Numbered from the stretch's first letter, positions 8,314 to 17,626 are shown. The stretch: DNA of 64,000 nt from Candidatus Anammoximicrobium sp. (GCA_012515235.1 JAAYYU010000300.1:50522-114521); one strand, 5' to 3'. Notes: a model not told the origin generated them from the sequence alone. Numbers and translations: made by a program.

Positions 8314-10134
8314 ATGGTTAACCGTAATCTGATCCGAAATCTGGAAAGCGACCACCAAATTGACGACCTCTTCCACTCGGCCGTGGCGGATATTGAAGAT
8401 CCGTCCGCGATGATCGACCTGATCGACACGGATCGCGGCTTCGAGATCAACAAGATCATCGAAGGCCGCGTGATCCGCGTCGACGAGGACACGGTGCTGG
8501 TCGACGTGGGATTCAAGAGTGAGGGCTCGATCCCGCGGAACGAGTGGGACGAGCATGAAGATCCTCCGGCCATCGGGGACATCGTCAAGGTCCTGGTGGA
8601 GGAAGTCGAGGAGGAGTTTGCGCCTACGGAAGACCCCTTCGGCATGGTCAGCCTGAGCCGCCGCAAGGCGCAGAAGCTGATCGAGTGGGACAACGTGATG
8701 AACTCGGTCAAGGAGGGGCAGGTCGTGACCGGGACGGTCACCCGCAAGATCAAGGGCGGCTTGCTGGTCGATATCGGCGTGAACGTGTTCTTGCCTGCCA
8801 GCCAAGTGGACATCCGCCGGCCGCCCGACATCGGCGATTACATCGGCCGGGCCGTCCAGTGCGAGGTGCTCAAGATCGACGAGGCGCGGCGCAACATCGT
8901 CGTCAGCCGCCGGTCGCTGATCGAGAAACAGCGCAAGGAGGATCGCGAACGGCTGCTGGAAGAGCTGGTCGAAGGCCAGATCCGCAAAGGCGTGGTCAAG
9001 AACATCGCCGAGTTCGGGGCGTTCGTCGACCTGGGCGGGATCGACGGTCTGCTGCACATTACCGACATGAGTTGGGAACGCATCGGGCATCCGTCCGAGA
9101 TGGTCGCCTTGGACCAAGAGATCGAAGTCGTGATCCTGCACATCGACCGCGAGAAGCAGAAGATCGCGTTGGGCCTGAAGCAGAAGCAGGCCAACCCGTG
9201 GGATACCGTCGTCGAGAAGTACCCCGTGAACACGACCCACCGCGGGAGCGTGGTGAACGTGATGAGCTACGGCGCGTTCGTCAAGCTCGAGCCGGGCATC
9301 GAGGGCCTGGTGCACATCAGCGAAATGTCCTGGACCAAGCGGATCAATCATCCCAACGAATTGGTCAACATCGGCGACGAGATCGATGTGGTCATTTTGG
9401 GCGTTGACCGCGAGGGCCAGCAACTGTCGCTGGGCATGAAGCAAACCCAGGAAAACCCCTGGGACCGCGTCCGGGAGCGTTATCCGGAGGGCAACGTGGT
9501 CACGGGCCGGGTGCGCAACTTGACCAATTACGGGGCCTTCGTCGAGTTGGAAGAGGGCATCGACGGTCTGCTGCACGTCTCGGACATGTCCTGGACGCGG
9601 AAGATCAGCCATCCCAACGAGGTGCTGGAAAAGGGCCAGCAGATCAGTTGCCGGGTGCTGTCCGTGGACCGCGACCGGCGGCGGATTGCTTTGGGCCTGA
9701 AGCAACTGGACGAGGATCCGTGGACCCACGACATTCCGAACAACTACCAGCCGGGCCAAGTTGTCCGCGGCAAGGTGACCAAGATCACCAACTTCGGCGT
9801 GTTCGTCGGCCTGCAGGACGGCCTGGAGGGCCTGCTGCACATCTCCGAGTTGGCCGACCACAAGGTCGAAAACCCGGACGAAGTGGTTAAGGTCGGCCAG
9901 GAGATCGAAGTCAAGATCCTGCGGGTGGACACCGAGGAGCGGAAGATCGGCCTGTCCCGGAAACGCGTGGAGTGGGCGGAAGAAGAGGATCATCCGGAGA
10001 AGTCCAGGGAGCGGGAGCATCGCGCGGCCCTGAAGGGCGGCTTGGGGGAAGCCGGTCCGCTGATCGCGCCCCGGCCGCCGCGAGACGCCGCAGTCCCGGA
10101 GCAACCGGACGCTTCCGGCGAATCCGCACAATAG
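8314..10134 (+). CDS. rpsA: 30S ribosomal protein S1
   Basis: The 606-residue product contains six S1 RNA-binding domains, at about residues 45-110, 130-197, 218-286, 303-373, 390-460 and 477-547. The later repeats carry the typical YGAFV.L..GI.GL(L/V)H.S(D/E)MSW signature. S1 anchors mRNA on the 30S subunit and is needed for translation of weakly structured or leaderless messages. Both the acidic N-terminal and charged C-terminal tails are usual. The start ATG 8314 has GAG about six bases upstream. The gene is monocistronic, followed by a strong hairpin at 10174-10203. Confidence 0.95.
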   Translation: MVNRNLIRNLESDHQIDDLFHSAVADIEDPSAMIDLIDTDRGFEINKIIEGRVIRVDEDTVLVDVGFKSEGSIPRNEWDEHEDPPAIGDIVKVLVEEVEEEFAPTEDPFGMVSLSRRKAQKLIEWDNVMNSVKEGQVVTGTVTRKIKGGLLVDIGVNVFLPASQVDIRRPPDIGDYIGRAVQCEVLKIDEARRNIVVSRRSLIEKQRKEDRERLLEELVEGQIRKGVVKNIAEFGAFVDLGGIDGLLHITDMSWERIGHPSEMVALDQEIEVVILHIDREKQKIALGLKQKQANPWDTVVEKYPVNTTHRGSVVNVMSYGAFVKLEPGIEGLVHISEMSWTKRINHPNELVNIGDEIDVVILGVDREGQQLSLGMKQTQENPWDRVRERYPEGNVVTGRVRNLTNYGAFVELEEGIDGLLHVSDMSWTRKISHPNEVLEKGQQISCRVLSVDRDRRRIALGLKQLDEDPWTHDIPNNYQPGQVVRGKVTKITNFGVFVGLQDGLEGLLHISELADHKVENPDEVVKVGQEIEVKILRVDTEERKIGLSRKRVEWAEEEDHPEKSREREHRAALKGGLGEAGPLIAPRPPRDAAVPEQPDASGESAQ

Positions 10135-10173
10135 GCTGGACGCGTCGGCACGCGTTTCCCGTGCATCTTGTGG

Positions 10174-10203
10174 AAGCCCGGCTTTTTTAGAAAAGCCGGG
10201 CTT
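10174..10203 (+). terminator. Rho-independent-type terminator of rpsA
   Basis: A 13-bp perfect stem AAGCCCGGCTTTT / AAAAGCCGGGCTT with a four-base loop starts 40 bp after the rpsA stop and is followed by CTTGTTTTG. The same stem sequence recurs at 56552-56579. Confidence 0.8.
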
Positions 10204-10585
10204 CTTGTTTTGAGGTTCCCCGACCCCAGGAATTCCGCTGAAGCTGCGCGGCCTGGTCCAGGCCCGCCCTCCCGGCTTGCCGTCTCCCCGTCGTCAACTG
10301 TCCCGCCGCGTCTGTCTCTGGAACCTGGTCGCGAGCGGCCTGATTCCCCGTTTCCGGCCAGTCCATCCGTCAGTCATGTCCCCTACGCCGGGATCAACTG
10401 GCGCACTCAACCAGCTCTCGTCCTGACTCCAGTCATGGCCTCTGGCCGGTCGATACAGGGTGATGCACGCAGTCGGAAGACCTGCGGATCTTGTCCGCTT
10501 GGCAACAAAGGTTTTTCCTCAAAACGGATTGCCATGGCGACTTGCACGGGCGGGAGGCCTGTGCCACCTGAAAGCAGCCCCGCCC
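10204..10585. other. Intergenic region upstream of the sigma factor gene
   Basis: About 380 bp of GC-rich spacer. The frame of the downstream sigma factor stays open back to 10460 but that part has no conserved sequence, so it is treated as non-coding leader. No RNA gene was recognised. Confidence 0.4.
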
Positions 10586-11644
10586 ATGCAACTGACCGAA
10601 GCTGAACATCTTCAAGCGCCGGACGAGCTTGTCGACGCCGAATGCTCAGACGACGTCGAAAGCCTGTTGGACGATGACCTGATCCTCGACTCCGAGTTAT
10701 TCGAAGAGGACGACGAGGAGGATCTGGCCGAGGCTCCTCACGGCTCCGAGGTCGATGAACTCGATGAACTCCGCCGCAGCGGCCGACGCGGCAAATCCGC
10801 CTCGTCGCCGCAAACGCCGCTGGAAACGTACCTCCGCGAGATCAACGAGACGTCGCTGTTGTCGGCCGAGGAAGAACAGAAACTGGCCGCCCGGATCGCC
10901 GAGGGCGACGCCGAGGCTCGTGATCGGATGGTGCGGGCCAATCTGCGCCTGGTCGTGAACATCGCCCGAGGCTACTCCGGCAAGGGCCTGGGGTTGCAGG
11001 ATTTGATCGAGGAAGGCAACTTGGGACTGCTCCGCGCCGTCGAGGGCTTCGACCCCACGATCGGCACGCGGTTCAGCACCTACGCCAGCTACTGGATCAA
11101 GCAGTCGATCAAACGCGCCCTGATCAACTCAGCCAAAACCATCCGCATTCCGGCCTACATGGTCGAACTGCTTTCCAAGTGGCGGCGTGCCAACACTCGC
11201 TTGAGCGAAGAGTTGGGCCGCACGCCGACGCACGAAGAAATCGCCCGCGTGTTGGGTCTGCCCAAGAAGAAACTGCCCATCATCAAGAAAGCCATCCGCA
11301 TCTACAATTCCACGCCCCAGACCGACCAGGCCGAAGTGGGCTGGTCGCTGGGCGAAATGGTCATGGACGAGCGGATGAAGACGCCGGAAGACGAACTGCT
11401 GGACCACGACGTCTTGAGCAGCGTGTTGCAGATGATCGAGCATCTGGACGAACGCGAGGCCATCGTGCTGCGGATGCGATTCGGCCTGGGAGACATGGAA
11501 CCCCACACGCTGAAAGAAATCGGCGAAAAGCTGAACCTGACCCGCGAACGCGTGCGGCAGATCGAAACCGAAGCCCTCCAACGCCTGGCCGACGGTCTTA
11601 AGGACCCCCGAGAACGACACTGGGAAAGCCTGCAGCAGAATTGA
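10586..11644 (+). CDS. RNA polymerase sigma-70 factor, RpoD/SigA type
   Basis: From ATG 10586 the product is 352 residues. The first about 75 residues are very acidic (DDVESLLDDD, FEEDDEEDLAEA). Region 1.2 is TPLETYLREINETSLLSAEE, regions 2.1-2.4 run through LRLVVNIARGYSGKGLGLQD, RFSTYASYWIKQSIKRAL, region 3 follows, and region 4.2 is LKEIGEKLNLTRERVRQIE. It directs core polymerase to -35/-10 promoters. At this length it lacks the large non-conserved region of E. coli RpoD, like many primary or group 2 sigma factors. The start could lie further upstream because no strong ribosome-binding site precedes 10586. Whether it is the principal factor or a SigA paralogue cannot be told from this window. 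Confidence 0.9.
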   Translation: MQLTEAEHLQAPDELVDAECSDDVESLLDDDLILDSELFEEDDEEDLAEAPHGSEVDELDELRRSGRRGKSASSPQTPLETYLREINETSLLSAEEEQKLAARIAEGDAEARDRMVRANLRLVVNIARGYSGKGLGLQDLIEEGNLGLLRAVEGFDPTIGTRFSTYASYWIKQSIKRALINSAKTIRIPAYMVELLSKWRRANTRLSEELGRTPTHEEIARVLGLPKKKLPIIKKAIRIYNSTPQTDQAEVGWSLGEMVMDERMKTPEDELLDHDVLSSVLQMIEHLDEREAIVLRMRFGLGDMEPHTLKEIGEKLNLTRERVRQIETEALQRLADGLKDPRERHWESLQQN

Positions 11645-11752
11645 CTTTCCCTGGCAGCCTGCGGAACACAGGGGACAGACGCCCCACGGTAGTCGCTTCT
11701 CCTTTGGGTTTTTCAGCGCAGCTCGGATCGAGTCCTTTTCTTCCACAGGCTG

Positions 11753-12346
11753 TTAGCCCGGCTTCTGTCCCGGCACGGCGAACAGGTCGGCGACCCGGCA
11801 ACGGAAATCGGGAAGCAGGTCTTCGCCAGTCAACTCCTGCGACGACGGAATCAGTTGAGGATCCCTCCCGCTCCGGTACACGCTCACGTCGCGCGTCTCC
11901 GGGTCGATGACCCAAATCATCTTGACGCCCAGAGCCAGCATCTGCGAGATCCGCAGCACCGTGCGGTTGACGCGGTCGTTGGGGGACAGGACCTCGACGG
12001 CAAGCACGGGCGGTTCGGCGGCGAACTGGCGCTCCATGTCGTCGGCCGTCTGGCTGTCTTCATAAAAGGTCACATCGGGTCCTCGCACCGTATCGGGGTC
12101 GCGCTCGACGATCAGGCCCGCGTCGTTGGCGCAGACGTAGCCGTTCCCTCGTTTGAAGGCATACTCGCGGAGTACTCCTGCGACATTCCCGCACACAAAC
12201 CCGTGAAATTTGCCCGGCGGCGGCATGTCCGTAATCTCTCCCCGTTCGAGTTCGACGTGCAGATCGCGGTTCTCCGGCAGGCTCACCCAACGGAAGAACT
12301 CTTCCGCAGTCATCAATTCCGTCTCAGTTGCCGTGAACACAGTCAT
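11753..12346 (-). CDS. Uma2 family protein (DUF820, PD-(D/E)XK fold)
   Basis: The 197-residue product starts MTVFTATETELMTAEEFF, a usual Uma2 N-terminus; the start ATG 12346 was preferred over in-frame ATGs further upstream for that reason. The nuclease-like core is GPDVTFYED followed about 30 residues later by VLAVEVLSPNDR, and the C-terminal half has MIWVIDPETRDVSVYR and LLPDF. Uma2 proteins have a restriction-endonuclease-like fold, expand to many copies in cyanobacteria and planctomycetes and have no agreed biological role. This is the only intact copy among three loci in the window. It starts 52 bp after the pyrK stop on the same strand. Confidence 0.85.
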   Translation of the reverse strand: MTVFTATETELMTAEEFFRWVSLPENRDLHVELERGEITDMPPPGKFHGFVCGNVAGVLREYAFKRGNGYVCANDAGLIVERDPDTVRGPDVTFYEDSQTADDMERQFAAEPPVLAVEVLSPNDRVNRTVLRISQMLALGVKMIWVIDPETRDVSVYRSGRDPQLIPSSQELTGEDLLPDFRCRVADLFAVPGQKPG

Positions 12347-12398
12347 GCTCCGCCGCCCTCCGGTTGTGGAACTTATGAGTACCTCCACCATCGTCATT

Positions 12399-13271
12399 CT
12401 ACCATTCAATCTTCGCGGCGTCGAACACGGGCCCCTCGACGCACGTCCGTTTGTAGTCCCACTGGCCATCGGCGTCTTTGATCTTGGCAACACAGGAAAA
12501 GCAGATGCCGATGCCGCAGGCCATGGGGGTTTCCAGCGAAACGTCGCACGGCACGTCGCGGGCCGCCGCCAGTTTGGCAACCGCCTGCAGCATGACTTCG
12601 GGACCGCAACAGACGACGCGGCACGCGGTCGTCCGCGTTGCCAGTACTTGGCTCAACACGTCGGTCACCAACCCGCGATGTCCGCGGCTGCCGTCGTCGG
12701 TACTCAGGCGGACGTCGACGCCCAGACGCTGGAAATCCTCGACGCCCGCCAAGTAGTCGGCGGACCGCGCCCCGTAACAGAGCGTCACCTTTGCCGCCGG
12801 TGTCACCGTTCGCGGCGGATCGCCGTAACGCCGCCGACCCAGCGACTCGGCAGCCAAAGCCAGAAACGGCGTCTGTCCGATCCCGCCCGCGACCATGACC
12901 AGGTGTTCCGTCGCCTGGGCGGGAAAGCCGTTCCCCAGCGGTCCCCAGACCGTCAACCGCGTGCCCGGGGGGCACGCCGCAAGCCGCCGTGTGAACTTGC
13001 CTTTCACCAGGTAGACCACCTCGATTCCCCACGGCGCTCCGGCCGAGTCTGCAATCGTGTCGTACAAGGCCAAGGCACGGCCGAGCAAGGGATCGTTCAC
13101 GTCCGCCAGGCGCAGCATGAGGAACTGGCCCGGGACGGCGGCGCGCGCCAGGGGCGGGCACTCGAAGCGGAGTCGGCACGTGTCGCGCGCCAGCGGCGTG
13201 TTCTCGACAATCGAGACCGTCTGCTGCACCGCCTGATCGGCATAGTGCGAAGCGTGAAGCGGGTTGTTCAT
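12399..13271 (-). CDS. pyrK: Dihydroorotate dehydrogenase B electron-transfer subunit
   Basis: The 290-residue product has a ferredoxin-reductase-like FAD domain (PGQFLMLRLADVNDPLLGRAL), an NAD-binding part (VMVAGGIGQTPFLALA, then a CCGPEVML motif) and a C-terminal [2Fe-2S] cluster site with cysteines in ACGIGICFSCVAKI and KRTC. PyrK passes electrons from dihydroorotate oxidation by PyrD to NAD+. Its start codon overlaps the stop of the upstream pseudouridine synthase gene by 4 bp, which indicates translational coupling. No pyrD lies in the window, so the partner is encoded elsewhere. Confidence 0.92.
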   Translation of the reverse strand: MNNPLHASHYADQAVQQTVSIVENTPLARDTCRLRFECPPLARAAVPGQFLMLRLADVNDPLLGRALALYDTIADSAGAPWGIEVVYLVKGKFTRRLAACPPGTRLTVWGPLGNGFPAQATEHLVMVAGGIGQTPFLALAAESLGRRRYGDPPRTVTPAAKVTLCYGARSADYLAGVEDFQRLGVDVRLSTDDGSRGHRGLVTDVLSQVLATRTTACRVVCCGPEVMLQAVAKLAAARDVPCDVSLETPMACGIGICFSCVAKIKDADGQWDYKRTCVEGPVFDAAKIEW

Positions 13272-14251
13272 CGGCCCTTCTTCCTCCCGGACTTGTCACC
13301 GGACCGAGGCGTCCGTCGCGGCGGGGCCCTGTCGGGCTTCGGCTCGAAGCCGGACGGCTTTCCCTGGCGGCCCGGCCGACTGCCGCGCGGCGATCTTTCT
13401 GGGGCCGTTCCGGACCGGCGGCCGCCGACAGCCGATCTGCTTCCCGCCGGGTCCGGCGGCCGCGATTCTTCCCGCGCCCGTGCCGCCGCCTGCTCCAACA
13501 TCTGCACCTCGTCGCGCGTCAGCGGCCGGCAGGCGCCTCGGGGCAAGTCGCCGAGCCGCAACGGGCCGACCGCGATCCGTTTGAGTTGTAGGACCTTGTG
13601 CCCGATCCGCGCCAGGATGCGACGGATCTCACGGTTTCGGCCTTCGTTCAGGACAATTTCCAACTCGGCCGTCTCGCGCTGGCGGCGTTTGACTCGCACG
13701 GAAGCGACCCGGACGACTCCCTCCGCAAGATGCACGCCGGTCCGCAGGCGGTCCAGTTCGTACCGCGAAGGACAGCCTGCGACGCGAGCCAGATAGGTCT
13801 TGTCCACGCCGTATCGCGGGTGCGTCAAACGATTGGCCAACTCGCCATCGTTGGTCACCAGGATCAACCCCTCGCTGGTCCGATCCAAGCGGCCGACGGC
13901 AAACAGCCGCTCGTCGGTGCGCACCAGGTCGACCACGCGCATTCGCGCAGCGGGATCGCGATTGGTCGAAACGACGCCCGGCGGCTTGTTCACGGCAAAG
14001 TACAATCGCTTCGGGCTTGTCAGCGGCGTTCCGTCCACGCGGATTTGCTGCCGGTGCGGATCGACGCGCGTGCCAAGTTCGGTGACGGTCTGGCGATCGA
14101 CCTCGACGCGTCCGGCGAGGATCAACTCCTCGCACTCGCGCCGGCTGCCGACCCCGGCGGCGGCCAGGACTTTCTGCAGCCGCTCGTTTTGCGGCGGTGC
14201 GTCCTGTTGATCGATCTCTTCGCGTCTGGACGGAGGACGGTGGCGTTTCAT
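13268..14251 (-). CDS. Pseudouridine synthase, RluB/RsuA family
   Basis: The 327-residue product has an N-terminal S4 RNA-binding domain (residues about 22-70, LQKVLAAAGVGSRRECEELI) and an RsuA-type catalytic domain with the active-site aspartate in VGRLDRTSEGLILVTND and the tail motif NEGRNREIRRI. It converts a uridine in rRNA to pseudouridine; 23S versus 16S specificity (RluB, RluE, RluF or RsuA) cannot be fixed. The last about 70 residues are a basic, proline-rich low-complexity tail, common in planctomycete and actinobacterial members. It overlaps pyrK by 4 bp. Confidence 0.9.
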   Translation of the reverse strand: MKRHRPPSRREEIDQQDAPPQNERLQKVLAAAGVGSRRECEELILAGRVEVDRQTVTELGTRVDPHRQQIRVDGTPLTSPKRLYFAVNKPPGVVSTNRDPAARMRVVDLVRTDERLFAVGRLDRTSEGLILVTNDGELANRLTHPRYGVDKTYLARVAGCPSRYELDRLRTGVHLAEGVVRVASVRVKRRQRETAELEIVLNEGRNREIRRILARIGHKVLQLKRIAVGPLRLGDLPRGACRPLTRDEVQMLEQAAARAREESRPPDPAGSRSAVGGRRSGTAPERSPRGSRPGRQGKPSGFEPKPDRAPPRRTPRSGDKSGRKKGR

Positions 14252-14526
14252 GGATTGGTGCCCGTCTTTCGGGAGTCTTTGTCGGATGGGCCAGAACGGT
14301 TCTGGAGGGCCCGCCGGCGAGGCTTGGCGGCAATTCGGCGGGCCGCGAAGGCTGGGCCCATCCTCTACCGGTCGTCCACGCGGTCGGCGGCCGCGTCAGA
14401 AGAAGATGATAGCCGCTGCAGGCAATTGAGCCCAGACGCCGTGGCGCGAGTTTAGCCTTCAACGCACAATCCGGGTGCTTTTGAAAGCGTGGTCTGTTCT
14501 GCCGCCAATCGCTCAGAACGGCGTGC

Positions 14527-14808
14527 CTATTGCGGCGCCGGTTGCACTACCTGGGTCGGCTGGCGGCTCCAGGCACCGCTTAACCAGGATCGGCTGCGAT
14601 CCGCCTCGGACCAAGGCTTCTGGAAATCCCTGGGCCGACCGCCGACCACCTCCGGCCCCGCATCATTGTCAACATAAGGATCATGGACCGAAGCGCTCAA
14701 CTGCTGTTGCCGGATCGTTCCCGGAGCGTCAAATGGCGAGTGATATCCACGGCAGCCATCGAATCCGAGCAGCAGACAGGCCGTCAGAAGGAGGAAATAG
14801 CGATTCAT
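14527..14808 (-). CDS. Small planctomycete-type lipoprotein of unknown function
   Basis: A 93-residue product with a lipoprotein signal (MNRYFLLLTACLLLGFDGC, lipidated cysteine 19). The mature part contains DPYVDNDAGPEVVGGRPRDF followed by a W-rich tail. I regard the DPY.DND.GPE..G.RPRD pattern as a recurring motif in small exported planctomycete proteins, but no function is known. The clear signal peptide and protein-like composition support it as a real gene. Confidence 0.65.
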   Translation of the reverse strand: MNRYFLLLTACLLLGFDGCRGYHSPFDAPGTIRQQQLSASVHDPYVDNDAGPEVVGGRPRDFQKPWSEADRSRSWLSGAWSRQPTQVVQPAPQ

Positions 14809-15083
14809 GTCGCGTCGTGGCCTTTGCTGCTAGCACGGTGAAGACGGTAACGCTGTGGAACAGGGACGGCGAAATAGCGGCGGATTATAGGTTTTCGTCT
14901 CATGCGGCTGAAGGCGGATTTAACCTGCATCTTCCGTGTCCCGGTCGGGACCACGGATGATCCGCCGCTCTTCTATCGTCCTTTGTTCTACCTTGCTTGA
15001 AAAGCAGTAAGTCTTTGCAGAATTTAATCTTGCAGAATGAGGAGTCATACCGTTTTGTCCACGGATGCGGAGAGCCCACTCGT

Positions 15084-16061
15084 TCAATCAAACGGGATGT
15101 AGATATCCAGTGCCGTAACCGAATCGACGGGGCTCAGGTGGACTTTGCCCACGGAGGCTGGAATCAGCGCGGTCTGGCCCTGCTCCAAAGATCGTCCGCT
15201 GGGGTCGCCCTCCAACTGCGCTTGGCCCGCAAGAACAGAGAGGATGTGAAACCGTTGATCGCCTCCGACTTCGGTTGACCGTTGGATCTGGCGTCGATCA
15301 AGGACGAACTTGTCGCAAGCAACCAGACGTTCGGTTTCCGGCGTTTCGGCCGCTTGCGGTCGTTGCACTGCGACGGGGCCGCGGGAGAAGTCGATGGCGT
15401 CCAGGCCAGCCTGGAGGTGCAGCGGTCGCGGCTTGCCGTCCGCGCCGACGCGATTCCAATCGAACAGGCGGAACGTCGTATCGCTGGCCTGCTGGATCTC
15501 GGCAACCACCAAGCCGGCTCCCAGCGCGTGGACGGTTCCCGCCGGGATGAACACGCAGTCGCCGGCCCGGACGGAAAACCGGTGCAAGCACGACTCCGTC
15601 ATGCCGGAGGCCATCGCCGCCTCTAACCACGGGCGGTCGACGTGTTCTCTGAGACCGGCGTAGATCAGGCTGCCTGGATCGGCCTGAACCACTACCCACG
15701 CCTCGGTTTTTCCCAGGTCGGGAGGGTCCAATCGCGACGCGCGTTCGTCGTCGGGGTGAACCTGCACGGACAGGGGGCGTTGTGCGTCGAGGAATTTGAA
15801 CAACAGCGGAAACTGCCGTGGCGGATTGTGCTGGCCAAACAGGTCCTTGCCCCGCTGAGCCACGAGTTCCCCCAGCGTCATTCCCTGCAAATCCCCGTAG
15901 GCAACCACGCTCTGGTCCTTGCCGTGATCCACGACTTCCCAACTCTCCGCATAATCCTCGCCTGGACCGAGCGGCTTGTTCAGGACTGTCTCCAAACGGC
16001 GGCCGCCCCACAGGTAGCGACGAAAAAAGGGTTCAAATCGCAGCGGATACAAATCTCGCAT
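15084..16061 (-). CDS. manA: Mannose-6-phosphate isomerase, type I
   Basis: The start ATG 16061 has GGAGG eight bases upstream, preferred over an in-frame ATG 36 bases earlier. The 325-residue cupin protein has the zinc-binding QVHPDD motif, KTEAWVV, and the catalytic-site histidine region IPAGTVHALGAG. It interconverts mannose-6-phosphate and fructose-6-phosphate, linking mannose use or GDP-mannose supply to glycolysis. The length fits the short bacterial type I form. Confidence 0.93.
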   Translation of the reverse strand: MRDLYPLRFEPFFRRYLWGGRRLETVLNKPLGPGEDYAESWEVVDHGKDQSVVAYGDLQGMTLGELVAQRGKDLFGQHNPPRQFPLLFKFLDAQRPLSVQVHPDDERASRLDPPDLGKTEAWVVVQADPGSLIYAGLREHVDRPWLEAAMASGMTESCLHRFSVRAGDCVFIPAGTVHALGAGLVVAEIQQASDTTFRLFDWNRVGADGKPRPLHLQAGLDAIDFSRGPVAVQRPQAAETPETERLVACDKFVLDRRQIQRSTEVGGDQRFHILSVLAGQAQLEGDPSGRSLEQGQTALIPASVGKVHLSPVDSVTALDIYIPFD

Positions 16062-16461
16062 CGCCCGTGCCTCCTGAACTTGGGGCAGTTCGTTCATCCC
16101 TCGTCGTCACGCCCGGCTCGTTCAAGATCATTCCCGCTGGGGCCGTCGCCGTCAACCGTACGGGCGCAGCAACGAGCGCCGAAATAACTTGGTGATTTCG
16201 TCCACTGTCTCGGGTCAGGTTACACATTTCAGTTTTCCCGGGGCAGTCGCTTTCCAGGTGGGAAGTCCTGGGACCGCGAAAGTTGAAATCTGTAAGCCCT
16301 GATTACTCCGCGGAAACCGGGAAGTTATTTCGGTCACCGTTGCTACGGGGCAGAACCGCCGGCAAGGGTCGTATCGAGGAAAGCCCTGTGACCCTGGACG
16401 ACGTCGCCTCCAGTGAATAAATTAGGGGGCGAATCGTTTTCCAAAGAGAAAGTGAAAGGCA
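16062..16461. other. Intergenic region between manA and asd
   Basis: This 400-bp spacer between divergent genes contains a degenerate inverted repeat at 16212-16303. The rest, including AT-richer sequence just before asd, should hold the two promoters. AAAGG stands three bases before the asd start. Confidence 0.45.
16212..16303. repeat. Degenerate copy of the GGGTCAGGCTTACAG palindromic element
   Basis: The left arm (about 16212-16239, GGGTCAGGTTACACATTTCA and on) and right arm (about 16280-16303, AGTTGAAATCTGTAAGCCCT and on) are imperfect reverse complements. They resemble the arms of the perfect elements at 26948-27125 and 31909-32007. It is read as an old, diverged copy. Confidence 0.6.
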
Positions 16462-17538
16462 ATGAACAAGCTGCGTGTTGGGATCCTGGGGGCCACCGGC
16501 ATGGTTGGCCAGCGTTTCGTGCATCTGTTGGGGAATCACCCCTGGTTCGAGGTGGTGGCCGTGGCCGCCAGCCCCCGCTCGGCGGGCAAGCCGTACGCGG
16601 AAGCCGTCGCCGGCCGCTGGGCGATGCCGGCGGAAATCCCGCCGGCCATCGCGAAGCTGACCGTGCTTGACGTGCAAGCGGTCGATGCGATCAGCCAGCA
16701 AGTCGCGTTTGTCTTCAGCGCCCTGGACATGGACAAGCAGGCGATCAAGGACCTGGAAGACACCTACGCCAAGCACGAATGCCCGGTCGTGTCCAACAAC
16801 TCGGCCCATCGCTGGACGCCGGACGTGCCCATGATCATGCCGGAGATCAACGCGGATCACCTGGACATCATCGAAGCGCAGCGCCGCCGCCTGGGCACCC
16901 GACGCGGCTTTGTGGTCGTCAAGCCGAACTGTTCCATCCAGCCGTACGTGCCGGCGTTTCACGCCTTGGCGGACTACCAGGCCACGCGGGCTGTGGTTTG
17001 CACGTACCAAGCGGTGTCCGGCGCCGGCAAGACGCTGGTCACCTGGCCGGAGATGGCGGACAACGTCATTCCGTACATCGGCGGCGAAGAGGACAAAAGC
17101 GTGCGGGAGCCGCTGAAGATCTGGGGCAAGATCAGCGGCGGCCAGATCGTGCCGGCCGACAGCCCCGTGATGTCGGCCCAGTGCATCCGCGTCCCGGTTT
17201 CGGACGGACACCTGGCGGCGGTGTCGGTGAGCTTTGCCAAGAAGCCGCCGATCGACGTGATCCGCGAGCGTTGGGCGACGTTTGCCGGCAAGCCGCAGGC
17301 GCTGAAGCTGCCCTCGGCGCCGCAGCCGTTCTTGCAGTACTTCGAGGAAGACAACCGTCCGCAAACCAAGCTGGACCGCGACCTGGGCAACGGCATGGCG
17401 GTCGCGCTGGGGCGGTTGCGGGAGGACAATCTGTTCGACTACAAGTTCGTCGCCCTCAGCCACAACACGGTCCGCGGCGCCGCCGGCGGCGCGGTGCTGA
17501 TCGCCGAGTTGCTGCAGGCCGAAGGGCGACTGGGGTAG
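16462..17538 (+). CDS. asd: Aspartate-semialdehyde dehydrogenase, archaeal/fungal-type
   Basis: The 358-residue enzyme begins with an NADP-binding motif (VGILGATGMVGQRFVHLL) and has the catalytic cysteine in VVKPNCSIQP. Reduction of aspartyl phosphate to aspartate semialdehyde opens the pathway to lysine/diaminopimelate, threonine and methionine. NSAHRWTPDVPMIMPEIN and GNHPWFEVVAV are characteristic of the archaeal/fungal branch of the family, not of the branch typical of E. coli. It is monocistronic, 88 bp before a broken Uma2 gene. Confidence 0.93.
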   Translation: MNKLRVGILGATGMVGQRFVHLLGNHPWFEVVAVAASPRSAGKPYAEAVAGRWAMPAEIPPAIAKLTVLDVQAVDAISQQVAFVFSALDMDKQAIKDLEDTYAKHECPVVSNNSAHRWTPDVPMIMPEINADHLDIIEAQRRRLGTRRGFVVVKPNCSIQPYVPAFHALADYQATRAVVCTYQAVSGAGKTLVTWPEMADNVIPYIGGEEDKSVREPLKIWGKISGGQIVPADSPVMSAQCIRVPVSDGHLAAVSVSFAKKPPIDVIRERWATFAGKPQALKLPSAPQPFLQYFEEDNRPQTKLDRDLGNGMAVALGRLREDNLFDYKFVALSHNTVRGAAGGAVLIAELLQAEGRLG

Positions 17539-17626
17539 CGGTTGCGTCTGTGCGGCGGCAGGCTGGGAAGCGTCCACTGGAATCAGCAGCAACTTCTTGG
17601 GACGCGAGAAAGCAAAGGCGTCAGGC

